The notes under the pieces are model-generated. The model saw only the letters and a list, made by a program, of their open reading frames with translations, was not told the origin of the DNA and ran no database searches. A stretch of 64,000 nucleotides of DNA from Parelaphostrongylus tenuis (taxonomy: Eukaryota; Nematoda; Chromadorea; Rhabditida; Metastrongylidae), in the NCBI GenBank assembly GCA_019055375.1, contig JAHQIW010004578.1, forward strand, positions 158,372-222,371. Reading direction: 5' to 3'. Shown here piece by piece: positions 11,699 to 23,700 of this stretch; positions within the stretch are counted from its first letter, which is position 1, and each line of letters starts with the position of its first letter. The translations under genes were made by a program, and so were the position numbers.

Positions 11699-12286
11699 GT
11701 CGTTCCATAAGTTTTGGCAATAAGGCAACAAATACTAAATTCATTAATCAGAAGTAAATACGATTGCATGATTTTTGTACCGTTCAATTGCGTATTTTCT
11801 TGCGAACATTTTGGTATGCAACGTGCCTATATATTCTTTAAGATGGAGCTATTGTGAGAACAAACTTGCTTGCTACTCACGCACGAACAGCGCCTAGGGG
11901 AAAATGCTATCGAAACGGTGCGTGAAATTAATGGAGCTTGGCGCGATGATACAGGTGTAAAAAGGACGGTTAGGTAGTGGTTCGTGAAGTTCAAAGCTGA
12001 AAAGAACAGTCTGAAGGATCAGTCACGCTCGGGCCGTTCACAGGAAATTCATAAATTTGGCGCGCTGCTTCACTTGCATTTTCCCCTACGCGCCATTCGT
12101 CCATGAGTGATAGCTGAATTTGTTCCCTCGACAGCTCCATTATGAAGCAAATAGTGAGAAGTTGTATACCAAAATGTTGGCAAGAAAATGCACAATTGAA
12201 CGATACCAAAACCATGCGATTTTGATCATTCCTGGTTAATGAGTTTGGTGTTTGCTGCAGTAGTGTCAACCTTATGGAACGGCCTA
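11699..12286. mobile_element. Fold-back mariner derivative
   Basis: The ends are inverted (left CGTTCCATAAGTTTTGGCA, right CAACCTTATGGAACGGCC). Both halves carry a damaged copy of the transposase N-terminus in opposite orientation: plus strand 11842 onward reads MELL-stop-EQT, HEQRLGENAIE, and minus strand 12140 leftward reads MELSREQIQLSLMDEWRVG, ENASEAARQI. The ENASEAAR helix-turn-helix start is typical of mariner transposases. The element is about 590 bp, non-autonomous, with no catalytic domain. Confidence 0.75.
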
Positions 12287-12289
12287 ATA

Positions 12290-13350
12290 TAGGAGTTTTT
12301 TTGTTTTAGGTGTGCTCACTGTCGTAATTACGTAGATCGAAACTTACCAGAATCTGCTTGTATAGATAATCTTTTTATGCGGAATGTTCAACGAGACGTT
12401 AGCATTCACTATCGGATGTCATTCGCTGAGGCTCCTAAGTCAAGTAGAAGCCTGTGTTCCTATCCTCCTTACTTTTAGAAAATAAAGTTTGAAACGAAGA
12501 TGTCGAATTTTTGTAGGAATAGTTCACTCATCCGTTTATAAGGCTATACTGCCGAAGAATCCACTAAAATTAACATAATAACGAAGTTTTAGGGTGATTT
12601 GGATATATCTCACTTAAGACATTCAGCAATCTATACCACCCGTATATGCGAAATACTCTTCAGAGAGACCAGCTGTTTGATTAAGGGCCTTTTCATAACG
12701 CTCTTACAGACTTATTTTTCTATAGATTTTATGACTACTATAGTATAAATGTAGCTTGTTATTTACAGAATTTATGTAACCCCAGCAAAGGCACACATAA
12801 GCGAAATGGCGCATTGCGAAGAACTCAGAGACTAAATTTAGCCTCAGGACCGTAGAGGTTTGTGCTATCGAATTAGTATAGTTTAATAAAAAGGAATCGA
12901 CAGACCTTAACCGAGCAAACAAAGTAAACTGAGTGTGAAATGTGATCTCATTTTCGCGGCTACAACGCACTAAAAAGCCTTTTTAAAAGCCAGGCACAAT
13001 GCTGACTCACTTAGATCTAGGCTTTCGAATTGCTGCCAAAAATTCTAGTAAAAAATCTTTGAACAAAGAAAAAAAGAGGCCTCCGAAAAAGGTCAAAATG
13101 ACCCTCATCTTCCGGATATGGGTAACTCCTAACCCAGAACGAATGTTGCCAGCCAGACAATATTGTGAGTGAGATGTGGTGTATTCGTATTTGACATGAT
13201 GGCGATTAAATTGTGGTGTGTGTGTGAGTGTGTGTGTCGATGTCACTGCCAAAAATATAATCGATTCCACTACGACTGCCCGGACAGTTTGTGTTGCTTA
13301 TAGTTTTGTGGAGAGTATCCATGTTGTACTTTTACACTTATCAGTGACCT
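12290..13350. other. No gene seen; repeat fragments
   Basis: A 150 bp unit lies at 12930-13050. GGTCAAAATGACCCTCATC at 13093 is a short palindromic motif also seen, diverged, at 53967. A TG tract lies at 13214-13237. Confidence 0.45.
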
Positions 13351-13352
13351 TT

Positions 13353-13526
13353 ATGTCGTCTGATATCAGCCAACAGAGAACCATGACAAATGGCTTTTTG
13401 CCCACCTTTGAAACCTCTGAAATGGCTGCTTTTTTGCCTTCTATGATTCAGCGACTCAACCCGACAATCCCGAGTACTCCCACGAACGATCAGCTAAAAC
13501 AGTCGTTGTTGTTGTTGTCTCGTTGA
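13353..13526 (+). CDS. Candidate coding segment, unplaced
   Basis: An ATG 8 bases after an acceptor-like CTTATCAG opens 57 codons: MSSDISQQRTMTNGFLPTFE, then TSEMAAFLPSMIQRLNPTIP, ending QLKQSLLLLSR and TGA. Composition looks coding, and it lies 1.1 kb upstream of the CCDC6-like gene. No phase 0 donor joins it to 14615, so it may be an unrelated small ORF or a first exon with an unseen partner. Confidence 0.22.
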   Translation: MSSDISQQRTMTNGFLPTFETSEMAAFLPSMIQRLNPTIPSTPTNDQLKQSLLLLSR

Positions 13527-14549
13527 TTTACAACTGATCCTTAATCCTTTGCGGACAGTGAGAGCGGCGTTGTTAACCCTCATGTGTTCAGAAGTCCTCT
13601 TCGCTGCGAAAAAACTTTTTCACTAGAATTTTTATAATCATTCGAAAGCCTGGATCTCGCCATTTTCCAGGCGTTTCTCGGTAAAAAGAAGGAAAAAACG
13701 CTCTTTTAGTACGCTGTAGAAGCAGAAATAAAATTGTATCTTACACTCGGATTACTTTGCTCCTTTGACTGGGGTCTGTGAATAGCTTTTGCTTGGACTA
13801 TACTAAAACTTGTTCAATAGCACAAATTTCGGTGATTCCGCAGGTAAATGTGGTTTTTGATAAGGTCTGCTCAGTATCCTGTAAGAGCGAAAAGAAGATT
13901 ACGATTCATATTAAGGGTTTTTACTCGCACATGGGAGTATATTCAGATACGCAAGAAATATAGCCTGTAGAGAAGACTATATAGTATCAGAATAATACAA
14001 AGAACCTGGTGTTTTTCTCGTAAACGAAAAAAGAATCTCTACTTTAAGAACGAAAATCGCGCGCTATCTGCGAAAATCGATCAATAGCCGTCCGGAGCCA
14101 TAGGGGCCATAGGGATGCACGATACTAGATAATGTTTACATATGAAAAAACCTCTTCAAAAAAAAATTCATCTGATGCGTGATTTTGTCGCGAAATGTCG
14201 TGTAAATCATGGGAGGAGACATGAAACGAGTAAAAGCTCAAGTATTAGTAGTGTGTGGCGCATTTCTCTTGTATCCAGTTGAACGTGGACATATCGATCG
14301 ATCGATACTATGCAAATGTTGGTGGTCGTCATCATCGTCGGATGGGGACAGAATGCCGAAAAAAAGGGCCGTTGGATAGGATAGTGCTACTGGATTTGTT
14401 TAATCACACGCTCCCCTGGCCGTGTTCCGTCCGTCCATCGACGTGTTTACAGCCGGTGTTGGGCGACGTTCGTTCAAATCACCCTCAATATGTGCACGAT
14501 ATTCACCGTTCCCTCCTCTCTCTCTCCCTCCCCTTGTGCACGACGTGAC

Positions 14550-14571
14550 TATCATCATCATCATCATCATC
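14550..14571. repeat. ATC triplet repeat
   Basis: Seven consecutive ATC units, 45 bases before the first visible exon of the CCDC6-like gene. Confidence 0.85.
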
Positions 14572-14614
14572 GGAATTTGCCTATAGAGTGAATTCTAACT
14601 CTGATTCACCATAG

Positions 14615-14740
14615 GGTTACGGCATATCGGATAGTGGTGAGACAAGTCGCCGATCGACGATCAGCAGAATGGATATGGTGGAACTGAGCCGTGATCTCGA
14701 GGTGAAGAACAAGTATCCGGAATTGTATCAAATGATCGTT
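14615..14740 (+). CDS. CCDC6-like gene, first visible exon
   Basis: The exon lies between an acceptor ending ATAG at 14614 and a GTGAGT donor at 14741, phase 0 at both ends (42 codons). The frame carries SRDLEVKNKYPELYQMIV. The Met at 14669 begins MDMVELSRD and is a possible translation start. The 18 codons before it (GYGISDSGETSRRS..) are open but stop at the acceptor itself. If the acceptor receives a spliced leader, translation would begin at 14669; this is inferred. Confidence 0.65.
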
Positions 14741-17700
14741 GTGAGTTCGATGTGGATATTCGTTTCACATTTTCTTTTAAGTTGTAGCCTTTTTCTACAT
14801 GGAGCTTGAGAGAGATTATTTACGTCCTTCTTCAAATCCGATGGCGACATTTTGATCGATTAGCCATCGTTTTTGAAGGAGGAAGATATCAACCTCGCGA
14901 AAGCTTCACATGAAAATAGTTCTCATTTCTTATGCCAAGGCTAAGTGAAATTCGGTTTTTTCTATTATCCATTTATCTTGAGTGGTATGAAAGGCTCAAA
15001 ACCTCATGTGGAAGTTGAACCCGGGTCTTAGCTTTTTTGGGCACGTGCTAACCACTGCTCTAGCGGACTTTCGCTCGAGGTTCAAACTTTTGCATATCAC
15101 TGAACAATATTGATTATATAGTTAAAACATCATACCACCACCAAAAAAGCTCACAATAAGGAATTTAGGTCCTTCAATTTGATTGTAGTAATCAATAAGA
15201 ATTCTTTATTCAACTGTTATTTTAGCGGGTTATGATATTATAAACATATAGCCAATAATATTGAGTGATGTGCAAGATTTTGCACCTCGCACGGTAATCG
15301 AACTCGCATTTTACCTGTTCTGGGAGCCTGTCATGACCAGGTAACGGGCCTTCTGTTCTGCCATCACTCTTTTTGCAGTAGCAAGTATCAACTTGTCAAC
15401 ATCCAGCCGTCAACGGTTTAGCCTATTGAGCACATATCGGCATTGAACCCACTTACACTGACAAATATTGGATATATAATCAACAAAAAAGAGTGATAAC
15501 AGAGCAGAAGCCTCGGTAGTGCTGCTGGTTCGCACGCGTCCTCGAAAAGTGCGGAGTACAAGTTCAAATCCCGTCTGAAGTTTGAAGTTTTTGCATATCA
15601 TCAACATTATTAGTTGTAGTATTTCATCTACAGACTTTATGCCCTCTTTCTATTCATTTTTCCATATTTAAAACAGGCTCAACGTCGTTTTGGTTCCGCA
15701 GAGAATCGCGACTCTACTGCAGGTGTTAGTCAGAATTTGAACCGTGGCGAGACAGTCAAGGAAGATGATTCTAAGCAGTTGCTCTATGCAGAAGCAATTG
15801 ACCTACTGAAGCGATGTCGTAAACAAGAAGTAGGATTCAGATTAAAAATTGTGAATTTGCTGCTGCTATCAGAATGTTGTTGTTACTGGCAACTTATTAT
15901 TTTCAGCGTCAATTACGAGATATGCAAAAGAACTATGATGGTCTTCTTATTGTCAATAGGCAGCTAAAAGAAACTTATGTGAAGATCTATGCGAAAGCTG
16001 AGCAAGAAGAGGAATATATCTCGAATATCTTGCTCAAAAGGTACGTTTTGATGGTTTCTCGTTTTTGCCCTTCCTCTTCTTTTTTTTTTTTTTTCTTTAT
16101 ACTAATCAGAGAGCGTGTGTGTCGCAATGGTTAGAGGTGCTCTGCGATACACATAACCGATCAATTTATGGTCACTAGTTCAATTTAGCGCTTGAGGCTC
16201 ACTAAGCCTTCCGTTCTTCCGGGGTCGGTGAATTGATGCCAGATTTGTGTGGGAGGATAGTAGCAGTGACTTGTTACATCGGTAGACTTCCGTAAGTCAT
16301 TGTAAACGCTAGTCTTCCTTCGATCACTTTAAACGATGCAAGATGAATGCATGGCTCATCCTTCGGGGGTTGATCAACGCCGAAAGCTTTATCCTTCTAA
16401 TTTCTTGCAATTCGTGCAGTTTTACTGCTTGAGAACCATTCGCTCAATCACTTAAGAAAGTTTATACCGTTGATCCTCATATGAAGTAATTAGGCCAGTT
16501 TTCAGGATTCAAAAGCTTAAAAATGATAAGGAGACCTTAGCGCAAAAGTATGAACAAGAGGAGGAGTTTTTGACGAACGATTTGATGAGGAAGATCAAGC
16601 AGGTGCGTGCTTAAACCAAATTCCGGTTAGTATTAAAATTGGTCCATGTGATTTGTTTGACTACATGCGGCATGGTTATGCCATGTTCAGCCGAGAATTA
16701 TCTTATTATGCACTTCAATCTGTATATGTATATATATATTATATATATATACATATATATATACGTATATATTCATACATATATATATATATATAATATA
16801 TATTGTGCTGTTACTCTATATTATCACTCTTTGAAAGAGCGAGTGTGGTGCAGTTGACGGTGCAGTACACATAGTCGATCAATCGATGGTCGATGGTTCG
16901 GTCCCTCACTCAAGGACTCACTAAGCCTTCCATCTCACCGTGGTCGCTAAATTGATAGCAGACTTGTTTAGGAGGATAGCAGATTAACTTTATGAATCGG
17001 TAGGTCACCGCGAGCAGCTGTAAATGCTAGATATGCTTCCAGTCACCTAAAGCGATGTTATGTGAAGACGAATGCATATCGCGTCCCCTGAGGGATTGAT
17101 CAGCGTTGGGAGCTTAGCCCTTTCAAAAATTACCAGTGTTTTGTGATTTCAAAAAGTCATTGTATACCAAGGCGGTAGGCCAACGAGGTGCTTTAGCTGC
17201 GGAAGTTTCGCTTTGCGACCAACCGTTTCGAGAATCGAAATGAGAAATATCCATAAATTAATTGAGAATGCACAGTGTGTTTGTTGATAGATCCGATAAC
17301 ACTGAAGGTGATTCTTTATGTTAGTGGTGTGAAATCCCATAAAAGTCAAAAATAAGAAAAAACTAAAGCTCTCGGCGTATCAATTTTCTTGGGATGCATC
17401 ATGCATTTGTCTTCATCGAGCATCTTTTGTGCTGACACTGCATATGTGGCCTTAATGACTCGCAGTGGTGTATTGTATTGTATATTGTATAGCCGATGTA
17501 TTGAGCCAGTGCCGCTATCCTATCAGACAAGTCTGATATCAATTCACCGACTTCGGAAGAACGGAAGACTTGGTGAGCCTCGAGAACGAACCTTTGACCA
17601 TCGATTGATAGATTATGTGGTGTGTCGCAGAGCGCTTCTAACTACCGCACGCGCTTCTCAGAGATGAAAAAAAAAAGAAGGAAAATTAGAAATTAGGAAG

Positions 17701-20700
17701 GTCGCGTTTTAAACAGAACATGGAAGTTCTAGACATTACAAATCGTCAAATATCTGTATATGTACGATTTTCGAACGAGATTCTTGAGCAGTTCATAGGG
17801 AAAAAGTGCTCTTTGGCAATCCCTCTGTCACACATAACATCGAAGGCATTTACCTGTTCCTAACCCAGCTTCAACAATGGGTTCAGTCCGTCGCCACCTT
17901 ACAATCATAAAAGGCATGGTATTATATGGCGCGTAGTAAATTCCGAGAACCAATGTCCAAGTGGCTAGTGATGCTCGATGTAAGAGTCTCCTACCCTCCA
18001 GCACTTTTTGGTAATCGATAACGAATGCTCTAACGTGGCTATCCTCCAGTTGGCAAGGAGAGTGCTTGATCAGGATTCTGCGACGTTGGTGAAGAAGATG
18101 AAATCCTCAAGCAAGCGAAAGACGAATGGAACACTACAGCTACTGAAAGAACTAGACAGTAGAAAAAAAAGCTGTGATGCTGGCCAAATCATGTGATGAG
18201 GTGGTAAAGAAAGTAGCAGATTTCAACTTAATCCCTCCTACCTAGTTTTTTTTTCTCACGCCTTCGTTCACGTCGGAAAGAACTTTCAATTGTTTGAGTC
18301 TATTCGACGAAGTATATCAGTGCCAACAAAATTATAAAAGTGCGGGGAGTGTGAAGTAATTTTAATGTTCCATCGCATATGACAAAGTGTTGTCAAATTA
18401 TCACCAACGAATGTCGTTAGTCAGTAACTGTTAGTATGAGTGGGCATGTTTGTCTCTGCTGCTTCCTCTTCTCTTGTATTGTACATCAAGGGCTAATGAG
18501 TGGTGTGTAAAAACGTTCGACCCAAGCTGGGAGTCGAAATCGCGTTTCTCCCATACCGCGCTTATGCTGCCACTACACCCCAAGACCACCGCTTTGCTAC
18601 CACTGTTGCTTCGAATTGTATACTCTTTTTCTCAAGTCAATCGCAGCAAAACATCACATGGAGGCCGTCAACTTTGCGTATCAAAGTTGAATCCTTATCG
18701 AACATTTCATGCGTTACATCCAAACGGAGATTCAGCCGAATACCGAACTAGTTATCATTTCGACAACTGATGCTCTCCATCTTTTGGTTTTCACGGAATA
18801 CCACCTTCTGAGGGGTAGAGAGGACTTTGAAAAATCAAACAAGATTTTGGTGGAAAGCCTTACACGAAACTTGGACGCTCGATGCCTACTTTGGGGATGA
18901 GACGGAACAAAGTAAAGGCAGCTTACGTATGGAAGCGCCCCAGCTTCTTGCTGCGAAGTTGACCCAAAAATGAGTGTTTGCGTTGTCATAGTCTGGATTG
19001 CTACGTCTCTTGATGCATCACTTTTGTAGCAAAGAATTGATTGAGCCGGGAAAGAAGAGCACGAAGTTTGCCGATGAGATATAGTTTCATGAGGATAGAC
19101 CATGCACAACATGCCAAAAAAGTGTCCTGGTGTCCTTCGATTCTCTAGTGGTTCTGCTCCTACTTTGAATGAAGAGGTTTCTAAGTTTCGCACTGTGATG
19201 TTACAGTGGAGGTTCTATCTTTGGGCATGGTTACGAAAGCTAGTTTGTTTGGTCCCTTTGTGATTGGTGAAGATGGACCATCAAAATATTTTTTCGTGAT
19301 AAAAGTTCACGTTCAATTGTATCACGTTTAATTGTAGACGCTTGAGCGTTAGAATTATCAAATCGGCGAGACTTTACTCGCGCTTCACTTGAAAGCATTG
19401 TAGATCTGCTCATTTGTTCATAGTAGAATTGCAATTGATTTTGATTATGCTAGTTTTTCTCTATTCAGTTACAATCCGAACGCGATGTACTAGAAGGAAA
19501 TGTGAAAAATGAACAAGCCAACGTCATCGATGGCCTCTTGACAACGATTCGTCGTATGGAGAGTGAAATGGCAGCAGGAAGAAAGGTAAACTCTTTTTTA
19601 CTTCATTAACTCGTTATCCTGATAACTCTTCGTTGTCCCACTCAAGACTGAGTGCTCAATGTACTGCATATATTGAGTTTAGTGGTTTCCAAATTTACTA
19701 CCGCACCATGCGTATCTAGGGGTGTCTGATGCAGTGGTTAGAAGTGCTCTGGGACGCGCACATAGTCGATGGTTCAATTCTGCTCCTAAGGCTTGTTGAG
19801 CCTTCCATCCCTTCAAAGTCAGTGAAGTGGTACCAAACTTGTCTGGTAGGACAGTAGCACTGACCTGATACATCGATAGACCACTGCGAGTCATTGTAAA
19901 GACTAAAAGTGCATTAAGATCACCTCAAACGATGCTTCATGAAGTTGAGTGCCCTCAGGGATTGATCAGTGGCGAGAGTTTTGTCCTTTTATTCTTTATG
20001 TGTAATTGAGGCGAATTTCTGTAGTGGTTTATGATGTAGTGCATTAGAAAACAAGATGCTGGTTCGATCTCCTCCCGCAACCAATCAGGTGAACGCCCCA
20101 GCACGACTACGTCGAAGCATTGGGTCGTGTTCAGCGTTCTACGACATTCATAAAAAAGGCAAATCCTCAAGCGGCAACTGAAATAACACGTGAAATAGTC
20201 GAAGAATTTGCGGAGACAGCGGGTAAACGAATTGATTGTAAGAAATGCTAGGTTATGCATATCAAATTGTGATAACAGGTTGTTTTGAACAGATAATAAT
20301 GTATATTAGATGGTTAGTACTAAGGAAATCCAAATCGAGCGGATGATAGCGGAAGTGACATCCTAAGAACTTGGATAGTTCACCAGAATTTTTTTTCGAG
20401 GAGCTCGCTAACCGGAAGTTTGACTAACAAATAGCTATCATTTATTAGGCCTTTTCATAAGTTCTCGCCTACAACATTAAAAACCAAATTTATCAAGCAT
20501 GAAAGCTCTAAAATCTCTTGGCGTTGATCAATCCATAAGGGATGCTCCATGCATTCGTCTTCATTTCTAACTTCATTTGAGGTAATTGAATGCATATCTA
20601 GCCTTTACAATAACTCACGGTGGCCTCCCGCTGAACCGAGTCAGTGTTGCTTATCCTCCCAGACAAGTTTGAGACCAGTCTGGACCAATTTATCGACCCC

Positions 20701-23700
20701 TTAGGGATGGATGGCTTGGTGAGTTAGGAGCGCGAGATCGAACCATTGACGTCGTGTGCGACGCCAGAGCGCGTCTAACCACTGCGCCACATACGCTCTT
20801 TATTAAGCATAAGTATCTAAAATTGCTCAACTACACTATTCAGAGTGCGCGTCATCGGCCTAAGCACATTCCTGTTATCTCTCGGGCAAATATTAATTAC
20901 GCTTTGTGCTGAATTTTCTGAAATTTTTTTTTTTGGTACTAAATTTGTCCATTACCTGCCGTATTATGGCTGCTCAACGCAGCCTTAATCGCATTTCGCT
21001 GCTTTACGAGTTCGAAATGGGATGAGATGCCTAGACCACCTTTGAGAACAACCATGTAAAGGCTCAAGGATTTGTGTCCAGGTAAACAGCGTTTCGGCTA
21101 CTTGTTAAGTTTCACGCCGGCAACACCAACTTGAAAGACGATCACCTGGGCATCGGACGTCCACGCGAAGTTGATCGAGAGGCCTTCATCGAAGCAGTAA
21201 AAAATGATCCAACTTTGACTATCAAAGTGTTGGCTGACGATTTTGACCGTGGTCATGTGCCAGTGTGAACACCTGGACCACTGAATCGGACCCTGTCACG
21301 TCGACCTTGCCGCAATCTCATCCTACTTCAAGACATCGCGAGGCTGCATGCCACTCAAGACAGAGAGCATGTTGACTGAACTAAGCTGGGAATCTCTGGA
21401 GCACTTCTTAAGCATGAAGGAGTTTTGAGACATCAATCATTTGCGTCGAGGATTGACAACTTTTTTGAATCCAAGGATGACGAGTTCTATGAGCGCGGTA
21501 TTGATATGTTGCCTAAGAGGTGCCAGAAATTAGTTCAGGTTAATATGGCGCATACTTTTAATAGTGTTGTTGAGCAGTTTCAATCACTTCTGCTTAATAA
21601 ATTTGGTGTTTATTGCTCTAGTGGCAAAATTTGTGAAACGACTTAATACAATGCTCAACCTCATATTGTAACTTCTTTGGAGAAACAAGTCTGGACCACG
21701 GCACCATATCCGCCATGTAGCCCTGATATGGCTTCATCGATTATCATTTATTCCACGTCTTGAACCAGCATATCCAGGAGGAAAAATTCAAGGATACAAT
21801 CAGCTGAAAAGTGACCCCACCGATTTTTTTGATCGCGAGCCTCATCCTTTCCAGGTGGCAGTCATCCGATCTTTACCCAGCAGATGGTTGTATATCATTG
21901 ATCATGATGGTGATTATATTGTTGATTGATTGAATTCTTCAAATAATCAAAAATTGGACAAACAAAAGTGTCGTAATACGAAGAAATTATGGGACAAGCC
22001 AGTAAGATTCGATATAAGCCGCAAAACCGTTTCACATGTTGACAGCAATATTTTTGCATTTCAAAACATGATACGTTCAAATCACTCGTATCTGATTGAG
22101 CCAGACAATAAAATAAAATGCGCGATTTCGAATGAAGTATACTTGTTTACTCTGTAACTTAGACGGTTCCTGCTTCGTCCCTTCTGAGCGGGTGGAAAGC
22201 AAATATTTTCGTAAACTACTGAGAACGGTATTGAAATCCAGCTCCTTGGAAAAGTTGAGAAAGGTTTCAAAGAAATTGTCCTGTTTTCACTAATATCTGT
22301 TTAGAATATGGATCGAATGCGCAAAGAAAAAATTGATCAAGAGAACGCACTTGAACATGAGCAAGAGCTGCTATTTAACACTCTTGGGAAACAAATGGAT
22401 CAGCTCAGTCAGGAGAAGAGGCTTGTGTTTTTTTCTCAGTACTTCAACGGTAATGTACGTAGTACAGTCTAAATGAATCCACTGTTCTCACTGCTTTTAA
22501 GCAGTGGTGTGATGATGTAAGTATACATTTGAGACAACTGAGTAATATACAAAGCAGACAGCATAAGGCGGGAGTTGAATCCGTGTTTCATCCACACCGG
22601 GGGCGCTTGCTACCTTTACACCAACGATGCCACCGCTCCACTAGTATTCTTTTTATGATATATCCTATTCTAGCGGTCAGAACCGAATCTTCAACTGGTT
22701 TGGTCGGAGAAGCACATATTCGCATCATGGACACGCTGACAGCTAGCGTAATTCAAATGACTTCCATGTTTTTGCTGACAGCTACGGGAGGATATATTTC
22801 AAAAAGAGTGATAGCAGAGCGGTGACATTGAGGTGTATGCACGCGTCCGTCGTATGAGTGAAAGGCGGGTCCGATTCCTGCCTGAAGTCGAACGTGTTGC
22901 ATACACTTCAACAGTCCTAGATTATACACAGTATTTACTTTGACATATCGAAACCCTTGCTTCGTCTTGGGGTCCTTTGCTTAGTGCTTTTCATTCATCT
23001 GTCGCCTGCTCTTCTCAGTTGTATCACTGCCATCCATAGTTCACTCACGATATGTCTTTTTCTGGAAATCGACCTTGATATAATTTTGATAGAAAATTGT
23101 CGCTGAAATTTATGCCTTCTCTTTACCTGTCAAATGACTTTGTTACCCGCTGTGTTGCGATACTAAGTAGTCTAGACGAAAAAACTCACTTTGTCGGGAA
23201 CTTTTACGTATGTGAGGTTACGATAATGGGGGAATTTTTTTTCCTAATTACTGAGGAGCTGGTCGAGTGGCTGGTAATACTCAGCGCGGTTCAAAGCCGA
23301 GTTGATCTTCCCACCTCCTCCAACACTCTCCGGCAGTCAACAACTAGCGCTGTATGGAGCGCTGTAGTCAGGCTGTCCTCGAAATTGCAGGGCGATGCAT
23401 TCAACGAGCATTCGACGACGTTCATGAAGAAGACAAATCCGGTAGTGGTATGGGATTCATCTGATTAGGAAGGTACAAATGAAAAACCTATCTCTTTCGC
23501 TGAAGAGGAGCTTTTCATGAGAGTTTTAGTGACCATTCGAAGGCTCAGAGTTCACGCTATAGCCCACATCGCCAGTTTTTCGAAATACCCCCTTATAACG
23601 TTGTAGCATCGGAATCAAAAATTATGTTTCACAGTCGCCTTTCGCTTTCATTTTTATCACTCGTATGATCCGCTGGAAGCCGAAAAACATATTAATGTCT

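Noticed and set aside
18732..19193. 153 codon open frame on the minus strand
   Set aside because: The longest frame in the window, but it overlaps the end of a tRNA-like repeat, has no splice context and no family I recognise, and lies antisense inside a CCDC6-like intron.
23097..23468. 123 codon frame
   Set aside because: Its second half is the dispersed repeat also found at 20040, and no initiation or splice context is visible.
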